Shown: positions 10,943 to 19,150 of the stretch, one piece after another
Numbering within the stretch: the stretch's first letter is position 1
Layout: each line of letters opens with the position of its first letter
Assembly: GCA_947493495.1 (NCBI GenBank)
Contig: CANLRN010000008.1
Coordinates: 42,972-106,971, forward strand
Direction of reading: 5' to 3'
DNA: 64,000 nt
From: an uncultured Aquimarina sp.
Lineage (GTDB): Bacteria > Bacteroidota > Bacteroidia > Flavobacteriales > Flavobacteriaceae
Position numbers and translations under genes: made by a program
Notes under the pieces: model-generated
What the model saw: only the letters and a program-made list of their open reading frames with translations
The model's database searches: none
What the model was told of the DNA's origin: nothing

Positions 10943-11008
10943 ATGTAACACACATTCTTTATTAATACATTCACTAGAAAACCGATTAAGAAAGAATGTG
11001 TGTTACAT
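10943..11008. terminator. 18-bp perfect inverted repeat between convergent genes
   Basis: Arms at 10943-10960 and 10991-11008 are exact reverse complements (ATGTAACACACATTCTTT and its complement) around a 30-nt loop. It lies midway between the stop codons of the receptor (plus) and the beta-barrel gene (minus). There is no clean T-tract on either side, so it may be a bidirectional terminator, an mRNA 3'-end stabiliser or a remnant of a small mobile repeat. Confidence 0.6.
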
Positions 11009-11023
11009 TATTTAAAACAAATC

Positions 11024-11614
11024 TTATCGTCTAGCATCGTAGATTCTAAAGCGGACTCCTACTCGAGCATAAAAATCAAAAAATTTACTCTTAACATCTA
11101 CTATATTATCCGTAAAGTCATTCATCACGCCAAATTCTCCAAAAATATCAAACATCTCTCCTATCATTAGCGAGAATCCAGCTCCATACACCCCTCCTAT
11201 GATTAATTGTTCATATGAGTCTGTGTCTAATTCTTCACCTCCTATTTCGACATTAGTATTTAAGCGAAGTGATGGACCAACATTGATAAAAGGTCTAAAT
11301 CGATCTTTTCCTCTATTGAATAAAAGTCTAAATTTTGGATTAAAACCTACTTGTAGTGCTTTTACATCATCTCTTGTTTCAATTTCGCTAGAGCGCTGAA
11401 GTAAATCAATTGAAAAAACAATACTCGTTTTTGCACGAGGATCCATTAAATATCCATATCCGACATTGAAATAAAAACCTGTTCCTATCTCAGAATCTAC
11501 ATTATCAAGGTTAATTTTAGAAAAGGTAGGACCACCAGAAATTTCCCATCGATATTGTCCGTATGAAGTAATACTTAAGAAAGTAAACACAGTAATTAAT
11601 ACTACTTTTTTCAT
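11024..11614 (-). CDS. Outer-membrane beta-barrel protein (small porin-like)
   Basis: 196 residues with a signal peptide (MKKVVLITVFTFLSITSYGQ). The remainder is alternating hydrophobic/polar strands (KINLDNVDSEIGTGFYFNVG, KFRLLFNRGKDRFRPFINVG) with regular turns, and it ends in a strand closing on YARVGVRFRIYD. This is the pattern of an eight-stranded OmpA/PorT-like barrel of Bacteroidota. Function is unknown; such proteins often act in envelope integrity or as small channels. Monocistronic, convergent with the TonB receptor. Confidence 0.72.
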   Translation of the reverse strand: MKKVVLITVFTFLSITSYGQYRWEISGGPTFSKINLDNVDSEIGTGFYFNVGYGYLMDPRAKTSIVFSIDLLQRSSEIETRDDVKALQVGFNPKFRLLFNRGKDRFRPFINVGPSLRLNTNVEIGGEELDTDSYEQLIIGGVYGAGFSLMIGEMFDIFGEFGVMNDFTDNIVDVKSKFFDFYARVGVRFRIYDARR

Positions 11615-11677
11615 AATTGTTTATTTAGATTTGAGGTTAAATTATAGACCAAAATACTAAAATTTAAAAAAGGACCA

Positions 11678-11705
11678 TAAAAAAACCTGTCCAATACAGA
11701 CAGGT
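11678..11705 (-). terminator. Rho-independent terminator of the ferredoxin gene
   Basis: Read on the minus strand, arms ACCTGTC (11705-11699) and GACAGGT (11691-11685) flank a 7-nt loop and are followed by a run of seven T residues. It starts 28 nt past the ferredoxin stop codon. Confidence 0.85.
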
Positions 11706-11732
11706 ATATATACTATTGTTGCTAAAAAGTCT

Positions 11733-12083
11733 TTATGAATTGTGCATAAATCCTTGTTTTTGTAATAAAAACTCTTCAGTCTCTACCACATCTTCATCAG
11801 GCACACAGCAATCTACAGGACATACTGCTGCACATTGCGGTTCTTCATGGAAACCTTTACATTCTGTACACTTATCTGGTACAATATAATAAACCTCATC
11901 ACTTACAGGTTCTTGAGACTCTTCTGCATTCACTGCCTTACCACCAGGAAGTACTACATCACCAGCCAAATCTGTTCCATCTGCGTATCTCCAATCATCA
12001 GCTCCTTCATAGATTGCCGTATTAGGGCATTCTGGTTCACAAGCGCCGCAGTTGATACATTCATCTGTTATTATAATTGCCAT
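11733..12083 (-). CDS. 2[4Fe-4S] ferredoxin
   Basis: The ATG at 12083 ([11 protein letters not shown]) is chosen over the upstream start at 12113, because the extra ten residues are basic, unlike family members, and overlap the promoter region. 116 residues. Two clusters are evident: [12 protein letters not shown], and [22 protein letters not shown], where the second motif has the eight-residue insertion of the Allochromatium/Azotobacter-type dicluster ferredoxins. It is a low-potential cytosolic electron carrier. It is divergent from the LuxC-like reductase 65 bp away, an arrangement repeated in many flavobacteria as I recall, suggesting the two work in one pathway. Confidence 0.92.
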   Translation of the reverse strand: MAIIITDECINCGACEPECPNTAIYEGADDWRYADGTDLAGDVVLPGGKAVNAEESQEPVSDEVYYIVPDKCTECKGFHEEPQCAAVCPVDCCVPDEDVVETEEFLLQKQGFMHNS

Positions 12084-12105
12084 AGCTTTTTTTATTCTAA
12101 ATTTG
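12077..12105 (+). promoter_or_regulatory. Flavobacterial promoter for the LuxC-like gene
   Basis: TTG at 12077-12079, an 18-nt spacer and TAAATTTG at 12098-12105 match the Bacteroidota consensus TTG-N17-20-TAnnTTTG. The predicted transcription start near 12111 gives a leader of about 38 nt to the ATG at 12149 and disfavours long N-terminal extensions. Confidence 0.7.
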
Positions 12106-12110
12106 CACCA

Positions 12111-12141
12111 CAAAAATAACTCCTAAACTAGTGATAAACAA
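12111..12141 (-). promoter_or_regulatory. Flavobacterial promoter for the ferredoxin gene
   Basis: On the minus strand, TTG (12141-12139), a 20-nt spacer and TATTTTTG (12118-12111) form a consensus promoter. Its start point near 12106 falls inside the opposing LuxC-like promoter, so the two polymerases would compete face to face. It also shows that the ferredoxin start at 12113 would be leaderless at best, supporting the ATG at 12083. Confidence 0.65.
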
Positions 12142-12148
12142 ATTAGAG

Positions 12149-13210
12149 ATGGTATTAAATGATCGCATCGCAGCTTTTTCTGAATTAGGGAAGTTCTTAA
12201 GTCAATTTAAAAGTACTGGCTATGAGAAAATTAGTGGTGTCTTACATAATGACAACTTTTTTGATGGGATGCTCCAAAAAATACAAACCGCTAGGCATTA
12301 TAATGGATGGTTTAATGAAGATAATGTACTATTTGCAATAGCACAATGGGGTAAGATACTTTCCAAAAAGAATTTAGAAAATTGGTTGACTCCATATCCA
12401 CTAACACATTGTACTCCAAAAACAGTTGGAGTAATCATGGCTGGAAATATTCCTTTAGTTGGATTTCATGATTTTCTCTCTGTAGTACTAAGCGGTCATA
12501 ATATCCTTATAAAACAGTCTTCTAATGATGATCAATTATTACCATATATCATATCTTATCTAATCGCAGTAGAACCTAGATTTAAAGATAAAATTACGTA
12601 TACTGCAGAAAAACTAACCAATTTTGATGCAATTATTGCTACTGGAAGTAATAATACGGCACGATATTTTGAGCATTATTTTGGCAATAAACCTAATATA
12701 ATCCGAAAAAATAGAAATTCAATTGCTATTCTTACTGGCCAAGAATCAAAAAAACAGTTAGAGGCACTAGGTGAAGATATTTTTAGGTACTATGGCCTTG
12801 GATGTAGAAGTGTTTCTAAACTAATGGTTCCAGAAGGATATGATTTCACAAACTTTTTTGAAGCCATCTACACATATCATGATATCATACAAGGAGCCAA
12901 ATATGCGAATAATTATGATTACAATAAGGCGGTGTATCTGATGAGTAGCTATACATTATTAGAAAACGGTTTTCTTATACTTAAAGAAGACAGCAGTTAC
13001 AGTTCTCCGATCGCGACTGTATTTTATGAAAAATATGATTCCATAGATGATATTACTAAAAAATTAAAAGAAGACGAAGAAAAAATTCAATGTATCGTTA
13101 ATAATCCAGTAATAGAACAAAGTACTGATTTTGGTACAACTCAAAAGCCTTCATTGACAGATTATGCAGACGGTATAGATATCATTGAATTTTTAATAAC
13201 AATCCGTTAA
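12149..13210 (+). CDS. LuxC-like acyl-CoA reductase
   Basis: The ATG at 12149 is preferred over the GTG at 12131; it begins MVLNDRIAAFSELGKFLSQF, matching the family N-terminus as I know it. About 353 residues. The protein resembles the acyl-CoA reductase (LuxC) branch of the aldehyde dehydrogenase fold: a glycine-rich cofactor region (KTVGVIMAGNIPLVGFHDF) and a Cys-centred region (YYGLGCRSVSKLMVPEG) that would hold the acyl-thioester nucleophile. There are no luxABDE genes. The neighbours are a divergent ferredoxin and serC-serA downstream. Likely reduces an acyl-CoA or acyl thioester in a biosynthetic pathway; the substrate is unknown. Confidence 0.85.
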   Translation: MVLNDRIAAFSELGKFLSQFKSTGYEKISGVLHNDNFFDGMLQKIQTARHYNGWFNEDNVLFAIAQWGKILSKKNLENWLTPYPLTHCTPKTVGVIMAGNIPLVGFHDFLSVVLSGHNILIKQSSNDDQLLPYIISYLIAVEPRFKDKITYTAEKLTNFDAIIATGSNNTARYFEHYFGNKPNIIRKNRNSIAILTGQESKKQLEALGEDIFRYYGLGCRSVSKLMVPEGYDFTNFFEAIYTYHDIIQGAKYANNYDYNKAVYLMSSYTLLENGFLILKEDSSYSSPIATVFYEKYDSIDDITKKLKEDEEKIQCIVNNPVIEQSTDFGTTQKPSLTDYADGIDIIEFLITIR

Positions 13211-13260
13211 ATAAAAACAAATAATTTATCGATTTGATCTGGTATATGTTTCAGATTATT

Positions 13261-13283
13261 AGCACCTTTGTGGTGTTTTTTTT
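13261..13283 (+). terminator. Short rho-independent terminator after the LuxC-like gene
   Basis: A six-pair stem (AGCACC / GGTGTT, one G-T wobble) with a five-nt loop is followed by eight T residues ending at 13283. It lies 51 nt past the stop codon and separates the gene from serC. Confidence 0.6.
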
Positions 13284-13344
13284 CTAGGGCAAAATTCCAG
13301 GAAAAATTGTAACCTTAAATATACTAAACAAGATAAAACTACTG

Positions 13345-14409
13345 ATGAAAAAGCATAACTTTAGCGCAGGACCTTGTATTTTACCGCAAGAAGTATTTAA
13401 TGAAGCATCACAAGCCATATTAGATTTTAACAATTCTGGTTTATCTATTGTCGAAATCTCACATAGAAGTAAAGATTTTGTAGATGTAATGGAAGAAGCT
13501 AGAAGCTTAGCCCTAGAATTACTAGGACTAGAAGGAAAAGGATACAAAGTACTTTTCTTACAAGGAGGAGCCAGCACACAGTTCTTAATGACAGCTTACA
13601 ACTTATTACAGTCTAAAGCTGGTTATATTAATACAGGAAGTTGGAGTGATAAAGCTATAAAAGAGGCAAAATTATTTGGTGAAGCACTAGAAGTAGCCTC
13701 TTCTAAAGATGCAAATTATAATTACATCCCGAAAGGCTATGAAGTTCCTAATGATCTAGACTATCTCCACTGCACTAGTAACAATACAATTTTTGGAACA
13801 CAAATTAAAGAATTCCCTAAAGCAAACTGTCCTTTGGTATGTGATATGAGTAGTGATATTTTCTCTAGAGTGTTGGATTTCTCTCAATTTAGTATAATAT
13901 ATGCAGGAGCACAAAAAAATATGGGCCCAGCAGGAACTACTCTGGTAGTACTCAAAGAAGATATTCTCGGTAAAATAGAAAGACAAATACCATCTATGTT
14001 AGATTACCAAGTTCATATTAGCAAAAGTAGTATGTTTAATACACCACCTGTTTTTGCAGTATACACATCTATGCTAACACTAAGATGGCTAAAAAAATTA
14101 GGAGGAATTGCTGCAATTGCCGAAGAAAATGAAAAAAAAGCCAAGCTTATCTACTCGGAGATTGATCTAAATCCACTTTTTAAAGGATTTGCTGCAAAAG
14201 AAGATAGATCTACAATGAATGCAACATTTTCATTGGCAGATGGACATCTAAAAGAAACTTTTGATACCATGTGGAAAGAAGCAGGTATCAATGGGCTAAA
14301 TGGACACAGAAGTGTTGGAGGATATAGAGCTAGTATGTATAATGCTATGCCTCTAGAAAGTGTTGCTGTCCTTGTAGATATCATGGGAGATTTAGAACGA
14401 AAAGCATAA
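13345..14409 (+). CDS. serC: Phosphoserine aminotransferase
   Basis: 354 residues, the family's normal length. Begins MKKHNFSAGPCILPQEVF; the NFSAGP opening is diagnostic. The PLP lysine lies in IYAGAQKNMGPAGTTLVVLK, and the C-terminal substrate-binding region ends NGHRSVGGYRASMYNAMPLE. It transfers an amino group from glutamate to 3-phosphohydroxypyruvate in the cytosolic serine pathway and, in pyridoxine synthesis where that route operates, to its four-carbon analogue. It is followed 61 nt later by the dehydrogenase of the same pathway, so the two probably form an operon. Confidence 0.97.
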   Translation: MKKHNFSAGPCILPQEVFNEASQAILDFNNSGLSIVEISHRSKDFVDVMEEARSLALELLGLEGKGYKVLFLQGGASTQFLMTAYNLLQSKAGYINTGSWSDKAIKEAKLFGEALEVASSKDANYNYIPKGYEVPNDLDYLHCTSNNTIFGTQIKEFPKANCPLVCDMSSDIFSRVLDFSQFSIIYAGAQKNMGPAGTTLVVLKEDILGKIERQIPSMLDYQVHISKSSMFNTPPVFAVYTSMLTLRWLKKLGGIAAIAEENEKKAKLIYSEIDLNPLFKGFAAKEDRSTMNATFSLADGHLKETFDTMWKEAGINGLNGHRSVGGYRASMYNAMPLESVAVLVDIMGDLERKA

Positions 14410-14430
14410 AAAAAATAATTAAATAAAAAT

Positions 14431-14455
14431 AGATTCCCATCTTGAGAGGGAATGA
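14431..14455. repeat. Small hairpin in the serC-serA gap
   Basis: ATTCCC (14433-14438) pairs with GGGAAT (14448-14453) around a nine-nt loop, followed by GACA. This short palindromic motif resembles small intergenic repeats common in bacterial genomes. There is no T-tract, so it is more likely an mRNA processing or spacing hairpin within the operon than a terminator. Confidence 0.35.
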
Positions 14456-14470
14456 CATAAAAACTATATC

Positions 14471-15421
14471 ATGAAAGTATTAGCAAACGACGGAGTATCA
14501 CAAAGCGGAATCGATGCTCTGGAAAAAGCTGGGTTCGAAGTACAAACTACTACTGTAGCACAAGATCAATTGGTCGATTATATCAATAAAAATGAAATCA
14601 ATGTTTTATTGGTTCGCAGTGCTACAAAAGTGAGAACAGACATTATTGATAACTGTGCATCTTTAAAAATTATTGGTCGTGGAGGTGTAGGTATGGACAA
14701 CATTGATGTTACCTATGCCCGCGAAAAAGGATTACATGTGATTAATACTCCAGCAGCTTCTTCTGGTTCTGTAGCAGAGTTAGTTTTTGCTCATTTGTAT
14801 GGCAGCGTTCGTTTTTTGCATGATGCAAATCGGAATATGCCATTAGAAGGTGATAGCAAATTTAAAAACTTAAAAAAAGCTTATGCTGGAGGTACAGAAT
14901 TACGAGGAAAAACATTAGGCATCATAGGTATAGGGCGTATTGGTCAGGCAACTACAAAAATCGCTATTGGAGTAGGAATGAATGTTATCGTATACGATCC
15001 CTTTATTGAAGAAGTAGAAATTCCTGTAGCATTTTTTGATGGGCAATCTCTTAATTTCAAAATAAAAACAGTTTCTAAAGAAGAAGTATTAAAACAAGCA
15101 GATTTTATTACACTACACGTTCCTGCACAAAAAGAGTATGTAATTGGAAAAGCAGAAATCGCGCAAATGAAAGATGGTGCAGGATTAATTAATGCAGCTC
15201 GTGGGGGTGTTATTGATGAGGTAGCGCTAGTAGAAGCTCTGGAAAACGGAAAACTAAGTTTTGCAGGTCTAGATGTATTCGAAAATGAACCTAATCCAGC
15301 CATCAAAGTATTGATGAATACTAAAATATCGCTCACACCACATATTGGTGCAGCTACAGGAGAAGCACAAGATCGTATCGGACAAGAATTAGCAGATCAG
15401 ATTATTTCTATTTTAAAGTAA
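14471..15421 (+). CDS. serA: D-3-phosphoglycerate dehydrogenase (short form)
   Basis: 316 residues, lacking the C-terminal ACT/ASB regulatory domains of long SerA forms, so serine feedback through an ACT domain is not expected. NAD-binding motif: GKTLGIIGIGRIGQATTKIA. Catalytic triad regions: NAARGGVIDEVAL (Arg), FENEP (Glu), LTPHIGAATGEAQ (His). It oxidises 3-phosphoglycerate, the first step of serine synthesis, feeding SerC encoded immediately upstream. A strong terminator follows. A related D-2-hydroxyacid dehydrogenase activity cannot be excluded from sequence alone, but the serC linkage argues for SerA. Confidence 0.92.
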   Translation: MKVLANDGVSQSGIDALEKAGFEVQTTTVAQDQLVDYINKNEINVLLVRSATKVRTDIIDNCASLKIIGRGGVGMDNIDVTYAREKGLHVINTPAASSGSVAELVFAHLYGSVRFLHDANRNMPLEGDSKFKNLKKAYAGGTELRGKTLGIIGIGRIGQATTKIAIGVGMNVIVYDPFIEEVEIPVAFFDGQSLNFKIKTVSKEEVLKQADFITLHVPAQKEYVIGKAEIAQMKDGAGLINAARGGVIDEVALVEALENGKLSFAGLDVFENEPNPAIKVLMNTKISLTPHIGAATGEAQDRIGQELADQIISILK

Positions 15422-15442
15422 AAATAAAAAATTACTAATCAC

Positions 15443-15478
15443 AAAAATCCCTTTATCTAAAATGATAAAGGGATTTTT
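15443..15478 (+). terminator. Rho-independent terminator of serC-serA
   Basis: A perfect 15-bp stem (15443-15457 with 15464-15478, arms AAAAATCCCTTTATC and complement) around a six-nt loop, with T residues forming the 3' part of the stem. It starts 22 nt after the serA stop. Confidence 0.92.
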
Positions 15479-15609
15479 TATGTCATAGAACGTAAGATAT
15501 CGATTAATTGAGTAGTTTATCTAGTTTTATATGTAATAAAATTATTCTTAGAACTGAATCATAAAAATAATTAATGTAAATTTAGATCACATAATAAAAA
15601 AATATAATC

Positions 15610-16248
15610 ATGTCTGGAATTTTAGAACTTTTGAATAGCCCAATAGGCAAACAAATTATTAGCGGTGTTAGTGGTCAAACTGGTCAATCAGCTGATAAAA
15701 CAGGAGGTTTATTAAGTATGGCAATGCCTGTATTAATGGGTGCTATGCAAAAAAACGCTTCAACTCCTGAAGGTGCTTCAGGTATACTAAGCGCATTAAA
15801 TGGAAAACACGCTGGAGGAGGCATCTTGGATAACTTAGGAGGCCTTTTTCAAGGAGGAGTAGAAGAAAATGTTACTAATGATGGTGCTGGGATATTAGGT
15901 CATATATTAGGAGGAAAGCAAGCAGGAGTAGAAAATGCCCTGAGCCAGAAATCTGGTATGGATTCTAGTTCTGTTAGTAATATATTAAAAGTAGCTGCCC
16001 CGATATTAATGGGAGTTTTAGGAAAACAAGCTGCACAAAACAATGTCTCTGATGCGAATGGATTAAGCAATATGCTTGGCGGAATGCTTGGTGGTGGAGC
16101 AGGATCTAAACAACAATCTTTAATCGAATCTTTTCTAGATGCTGATGGAGACGGTAGCATTCTAGATGATGTTGCTGGTATGGTATTAGGTGGTGGTAAA
16201 AAATCTGGCGGAATCGGAGGACTTCTAGGAGGACTTTTTGGTAAATAA
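15610..16248 (+). CDS. DUF937 domain protein
   Basis: 212 residues, Gly/Ala/Leu-rich, beginning MSGILELLNSPIGKQIISGV. It is built from repeats of helical segments with glycine-rich linkers (GGLLSMAMPVLMGAMQKN ... VSNILKVAAPILMGVLGKQA), characteristic of DUF937. A calcium-binding-like acidic loop DADGDGSILDDVAG precedes a terminal Gly-rich tail (GGIGGLLGGLFGK). There is no signal peptide. Function unknown in this family. It follows the serA terminator and has its own perfect-palindrome terminator, so it is transcribed alone. Confidence 0.85.
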   Translation: MSGILELLNSPIGKQIISGVSGQTGQSADKTGGLLSMAMPVLMGAMQKNASTPEGASGILSALNGKHAGGGILDNLGGLFQGGVEENVTNDGAGILGHILGGKQAGVENALSQKSGMDSSSVSNILKVAAPILMGVLGKQAAQNNVSDANGLSNMLGGMLGGGAGSKQQSLIESFLDADGDGSILDDVAGMVLGGGKKSGGIGGLLGGLFGK

Positions 16249-16368
16249 ACACCTTCGATAAAAATAGTAGATATGTAACATTAACATTCTTTTCTTTTAA
16301 TTAGAGAATTATATCTAATCATTCTAGAATGTTTTCGCACTATCGAAAAATAATATTTATATAGCTAT

Positions 16369-16394
16369 TAAGCCTCAATGTACATTGAGGCTTA
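16369..16394. terminator. Perfect 26-bp palindrome, probable terminator
   Basis: The sequence from 16369 to 16394 is its own reverse complement (half-site TAAGCCTCAATGT). It follows the DUF937 gene by 120 nt and precedes the DUF6146-like gene by 69 nt, and is flanked by TTTCAT on the right. With no loop the hairpin would open at the centre; a dimeric operator is the alternative reading. Confidence 0.6.
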
Positions 16395-16463
16395 TTTCAT
16401 AAAATGTTAAAGCAAATGGTTATTGGTAGGCTTTTTTGTATTTTGACAAAAAAGTAATAGGAT

Positions 16464-16892
16464 ATGAAATATGGTATGTATGCATTAATTCTAGGACTAT
16501 TTATATATAGTTGCAGCAGTACTAAGAATAGAAATTTACAGACTGCATCTACAAATAAAATAGCTGATACTGTTAGAATTGCTAATGATAGTTTAGAATA
16601 TGAAATTATAATTATTGAACCTGGATTTAATAGTTGGATAGTAACACAAAGGTCAAGAGGGTATTATTCAGAACCCTTTCTAGAGAACAGAAATCGACAA
16701 TATGTGATTGAATATAATCAAAGAGTATTACAGCCACAACGATTTAATCCTAATTTATATCAGCAAACTATCAATTATGAATCTACTATCCATTATGGCT
16801 ATGAAGTGAATTACTTATTATATAATTACTTTTTATTTTTTGAACAACGGTACAATCAACGTTTTGTATTTTCTAGAGGTCGGAGATTTTGA
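16464..16892 (+). CDS. DUF6146-like small lipoprotein
   Basis: 142 residues with a lipoprotein signal (MKYGMYALILGLFIYSCSS; Cys lipid site at 17). The core, EIIIIEPGFNSWIVTQRSRG followed by a Tyr/Asn/Gln-rich tail (YYSEPFLENRNRQYVIEYNQ), matches a Bacteroidota-restricted family I know as DUF6146; function unknown. The aromatic, amide-rich C-terminus suggests an extracytoplasmic structural role. It is followed 30 nt later by the DUF6787-like membrane protein, and these two usually sit together. The family assignment is from memory. Confidence 0.7.
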   Translation: MKYGMYALILGLFIYSCSSTKNRNLQTASTNKIADTVRIANDSLEYEIIIIEPGFNSWIVTQRSRGYYSEPFLENRNRQYVIEYNQRVLQPQRFNPNLYQQTINYESTIHYGYEVNYLLYNYFLFFEQRYNQRFVFSRGRRF

Positions 16893-16918
16893 CAAAAAAA
16901 CTATTAATTGTAATTTTG
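16889..16918 (+). promoter_or_regulatory. Consensus promoter at the 5' end of the DUF6787-like gene
   Basis: TTG (16889-16891, overlapping the upstream stop), a 19-nt spacer and TAATTTTG (16911-16918). Predicted initiation falls near the ATG at 16923, so the transcript from this promoter would be leaderless or nearly so. Confidence 0.55.
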
Positions 16919-16922
16919 TAAA

Positions 16923-17444
16923 ATGAAAAAATTTAAAGATCGTTGGGATATACATGCCAATTGGCAGCTACTCTTTCCTTGTATAGGGCTTATTGGATTA
17001 CTGTTCTCTGCTTACCTTATAAGCAACAAAATTACAACTCAGGTATTTAAATTATCTGATACCGATGAATCTTATTGGTTATCTATCATCATGATAACTT
17101 TATTTTTTTTTATTCCTCTAGTTGGATTAACTTTAAAAATATTTACAGTTTTAGAGAAAAAATGGGAAATAACTTATCGCTGGGAACTTATTGCGATATT
17201 TATAGTATTTGCAATTACTGGATCTACTGCAGCCAAAGTATCTGATCCTATACTATCATTTTTAAATTTTAATAGAGAAACGACCAATGGGTGGATATAT
17301 TGGCCATTGAGAATATTCTTAATCTTCCCTATATATCAAATCTTGCTAGTTATTGTTGGATGGATATTTGGGCAATTTAACTTCTTTTGGAATTTCGAGA
17401 AAAAAATGCTCAGAAGAATGGGATTAGCGAGGTTCATTAAATAA
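16923..17444 (+). CDS. DUF6787-like integral membrane protein
   Basis: 173 residues with four predicted membrane helices: around 18-35 (LLFPCIGLIGLLFSAYLI), 55-73, 88-105, and a C-terminal helix around 123-146 (IFLIFPIYQILLVIVGWIFG). The N-terminus KDRWDIHANWQLLFP and C-terminus FNFFWNFEKKMLRRMG are conserved in a flavobacterial family of unknown function. It may be co-transcribed with the preceding lipoprotein but also has a consensus promoter of its own. It converges with a small membrane protein 33 nt downstream. Confidence 0.72.
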   Translation: MKKFKDRWDIHANWQLLFPCIGLIGLLFSAYLISNKITTQVFKLSDTDESYWLSIIMITLFFFIPLVGLTLKIFTVLEKKWEITYRWELIAIFIVFAITGSTAAKVSDPILSFLNFNRETTNGWIYWPLRIFLIFPIYQILLVIVGWIFGQFNFFWNFEKKMLRRMGLARFIK

Positions 17445-17476
17445 ACATATAATACCTTTTATCTAAACTCATCCGT

Positions 17477-17776
17477 CTATGATGGATCTACTTCTATAAC
17501 ATCTTCATATTTTTCTTTTTTAAAGACATAGGTATATAACCACATAATTGTAAAGGTGGGGATAAAATCTAATCCCGGAATTGCTTCTTCAATAAATGTA
17601 ATAAAACCAGCTGTTTTACCAGCAGCACCTTTATACATTTTTATCATTAACCAAGCTGCAAGTGGAGCCCATATAATATCACTAAACTCACCTACTCCAG
17701 GGATTACAAAACTAAGCATCCCTAATGCATCAAAAAGTACACTGAGGCCTAATTTTTTATATTTACTATTTGTCAT
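17477..17776 (-). CDS. Small conserved membrane protein
   Basis: 99 residues with two or three hydrophobic segments (SVLFDALGMLSFVIPGVGEF; APLAAWLMIKMYKGAAGKTA; FIPTFTIMWLYTYVFKK). The pattern PGVGEFSDIIWAP followed by EEAIPGLDFIPTFT is well preserved in small Bacteroidota membrane proteins, but I cannot give a family number. No enzymatic residues are apparent. It lies 61 nt downstream of folE on the same strand and may be the distal gene of an msrA-folE transcript. Confidence 0.6.
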   Translation of the reverse strand: MTNSKYKKLGLSVLFDALGMLSFVIPGVGEFSDIIWAPLAAWLMIKMYKGAAGKTAGFITFIEEAIPGLDFIPTFTIMWLYTYVFKKEKYEDVIEVDPS

Positions 17777-17837
17777 ATATAATTTATTAAGGGGTAAAAA
17801 CTATATAAGATAATACAAAGAGTATTCCAAAAAAAAA

Positions 17838-18434
17838 CTATGTCAAATCAGCAGTAATAAGTCTTAAGAACTCTGTACGCGTTTCTATTTTTTCGAATTG
17901 CCCTCTAAACCCAGAAGTCGTAGTAACAGAATTTTGTTTTTGTACACCACGCATCATCATGCACATATGTGATGCTTCAATAACCACAGCAACACCTTTA
18001 GGCTTTAGTGTATCATTAATACACTCCAATATATCGTGTGTCAAACGTTCTTGCACCTGTAATCGCCTAGCAAAAACATCAACTATACGAGGTAATTTAC
18101 TTAATCCTACAATATGTCCATTAGGAATATAAGCAATATGAGCTTTGCCAAAAAATGGCAACATATGATGTTCGCATAAAGAATATATTTCTATATCTTT
18201 TACGATCACCATATCATCATAATCTTCTTTAAACATGGCTCCTTTGAGAATTTCTGTAGGATTTTGATGATATCCTTGTGTGAGAAACTGCATGGCTTTT
18301 GCAGCCCGCTCTGGAGTTTTTACAATTCCTTCTCTTTCTATATCCTCTCCTAGATCACTGATGATTGATTGAAACTTATTTTTTATATCTTCTGTAACCT
18401 CTATGTTGTATTCTTCAAATTTTTTATATGGCAT
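17838..18434 (-). CDS. folE: GTP cyclohydrolase I
   Basis: 198 residues, normal for the homodecameric enzyme. The zinc-ligand and catalytic segments are present: [20 protein letters not shown] (Cys and His), the QVQERLT active-site motif, and [14 protein letters not shown] with the second Cys. The C-terminal TTSGFRGQF is also typical. It converts GTP to 7,8-dihydroneopterin triphosphate for folate and pterin synthesis in the cytosol. It lies 11 nt downstream of msrA on the same strand, so the two are probably co-transcribed. Confidence 0.97.
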   Translation of the reverse strand: MPYKKFEEYNIEVTEDIKNKFQSIISDLGEDIEREGIVKTPERAAKAMQFLTQGYHQNPTEILKGAMFKEDYDDMVIVKDIEIYSLCEHHMLPFFGKAHIAYIPNGHIVGLSKLPRIVDVFARRLQVQERLTHDILECINDTLKPKGVAVVIEASHMCMMMRGVQKQNSVTTTSGFRGQFEKIETRTEFLRLITADLT

Positions 18435-18445
18435 TATCTACAAAT

Positions 18446-19003
18446 TTATTCTCCAACTTCTTTTTTTAATTTTTGCTTAAAACTGTATTGTAATGTACTT
18501 AGTTTTGGTGTAATTACAAACTGACAATATCGCTGATCACTATTTTGATTATAGTAATCCTGATGATACTCTTCTGCCTTATAAAAAACCCCTAATTTTG
18601 TGATCTCTGTTACAATATGATTATCGAATGCTTTATTTTTGGTAAGGTACGCTATCATATCCTCCGAGTATTTTTTTTGAGTTTCATCAATATAAAAAAT
18701 AGCACTTCTATATTGTGTCCCAGTATCTGCTCCTTGTCTATTTAAAGACGTGGGGTCATGAGTTGCAAAAAAGATTTCTAATAACTCATTAAAACTAATA
18801 ATATCTGCATCAAATTGAATCTTTATAGCTTCTGCATGTCCAGTCCTTCCCGTAGTTATTTCTCGATATGCAGGGTTTCTGATAGTACCGCCTGTATAAC
18901 CAGATTCTACTGCAATCACTCCTTCTAATCGTTGAAAAACAGCTTCTGTACACCAAAAACATCCTCCTGCAAAAACCGCAGATTGTAATGTATTGTTTCC
19001 CAT
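18446..19003 (-). CDS. msrA: Peptide-methionine (S)-S-oxide reductase
   Basis: 185 residues. The catalytic motif AGGCFWCTEAVF sits near residue 14; the family sequences ESGYTGG, ITTGRTGHAEAI and THDPTSLNRQGADTGTQYRS follow. It reduces methionine-S-sulfoxide in proteins or free methionine. It lacks a signal peptide, so it is cytosolic. It is the first gene of a probable msrA-folE transcript. No MsrB fusion or neighbour. Confidence 0.97.
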   Translation of the reverse strand: MGNNTLQSAVFAGGCFWCTEAVFQRLEGVIAVESGYTGGTIRNPAYREITTGRTGHAEAIKIQFDADIISFNELLEIFFATHDPTSLNRQGADTGTQYRSAIFYIDETQKKYSEDMIAYLTKNKAFDNHIVTEITKLGVFYKAEEYHQDYYNQNSDQRYCQFVITPKLSTLQYSFKQKLKKEVGE

Positions 19004-19150
19004 AATATTGTTAAAAAATATTTATTGTTTAACGAAAATAAAGATTTATTAAACAATAAAGCGCTTTTTAACTTTTCGTTAGTACCACATGTACTATCAC
19101 AGTTCTAGATTTGCAGCAATTACAACAAACAAGCACTTTTTTACCCATAT

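Noticed and set aside
16369..16394. Operator for a dimeric regulator
   Set aside because: The perfect palindrome could be one, but position between genes and the compact repeat fit a terminator better; no second copy was noticed.
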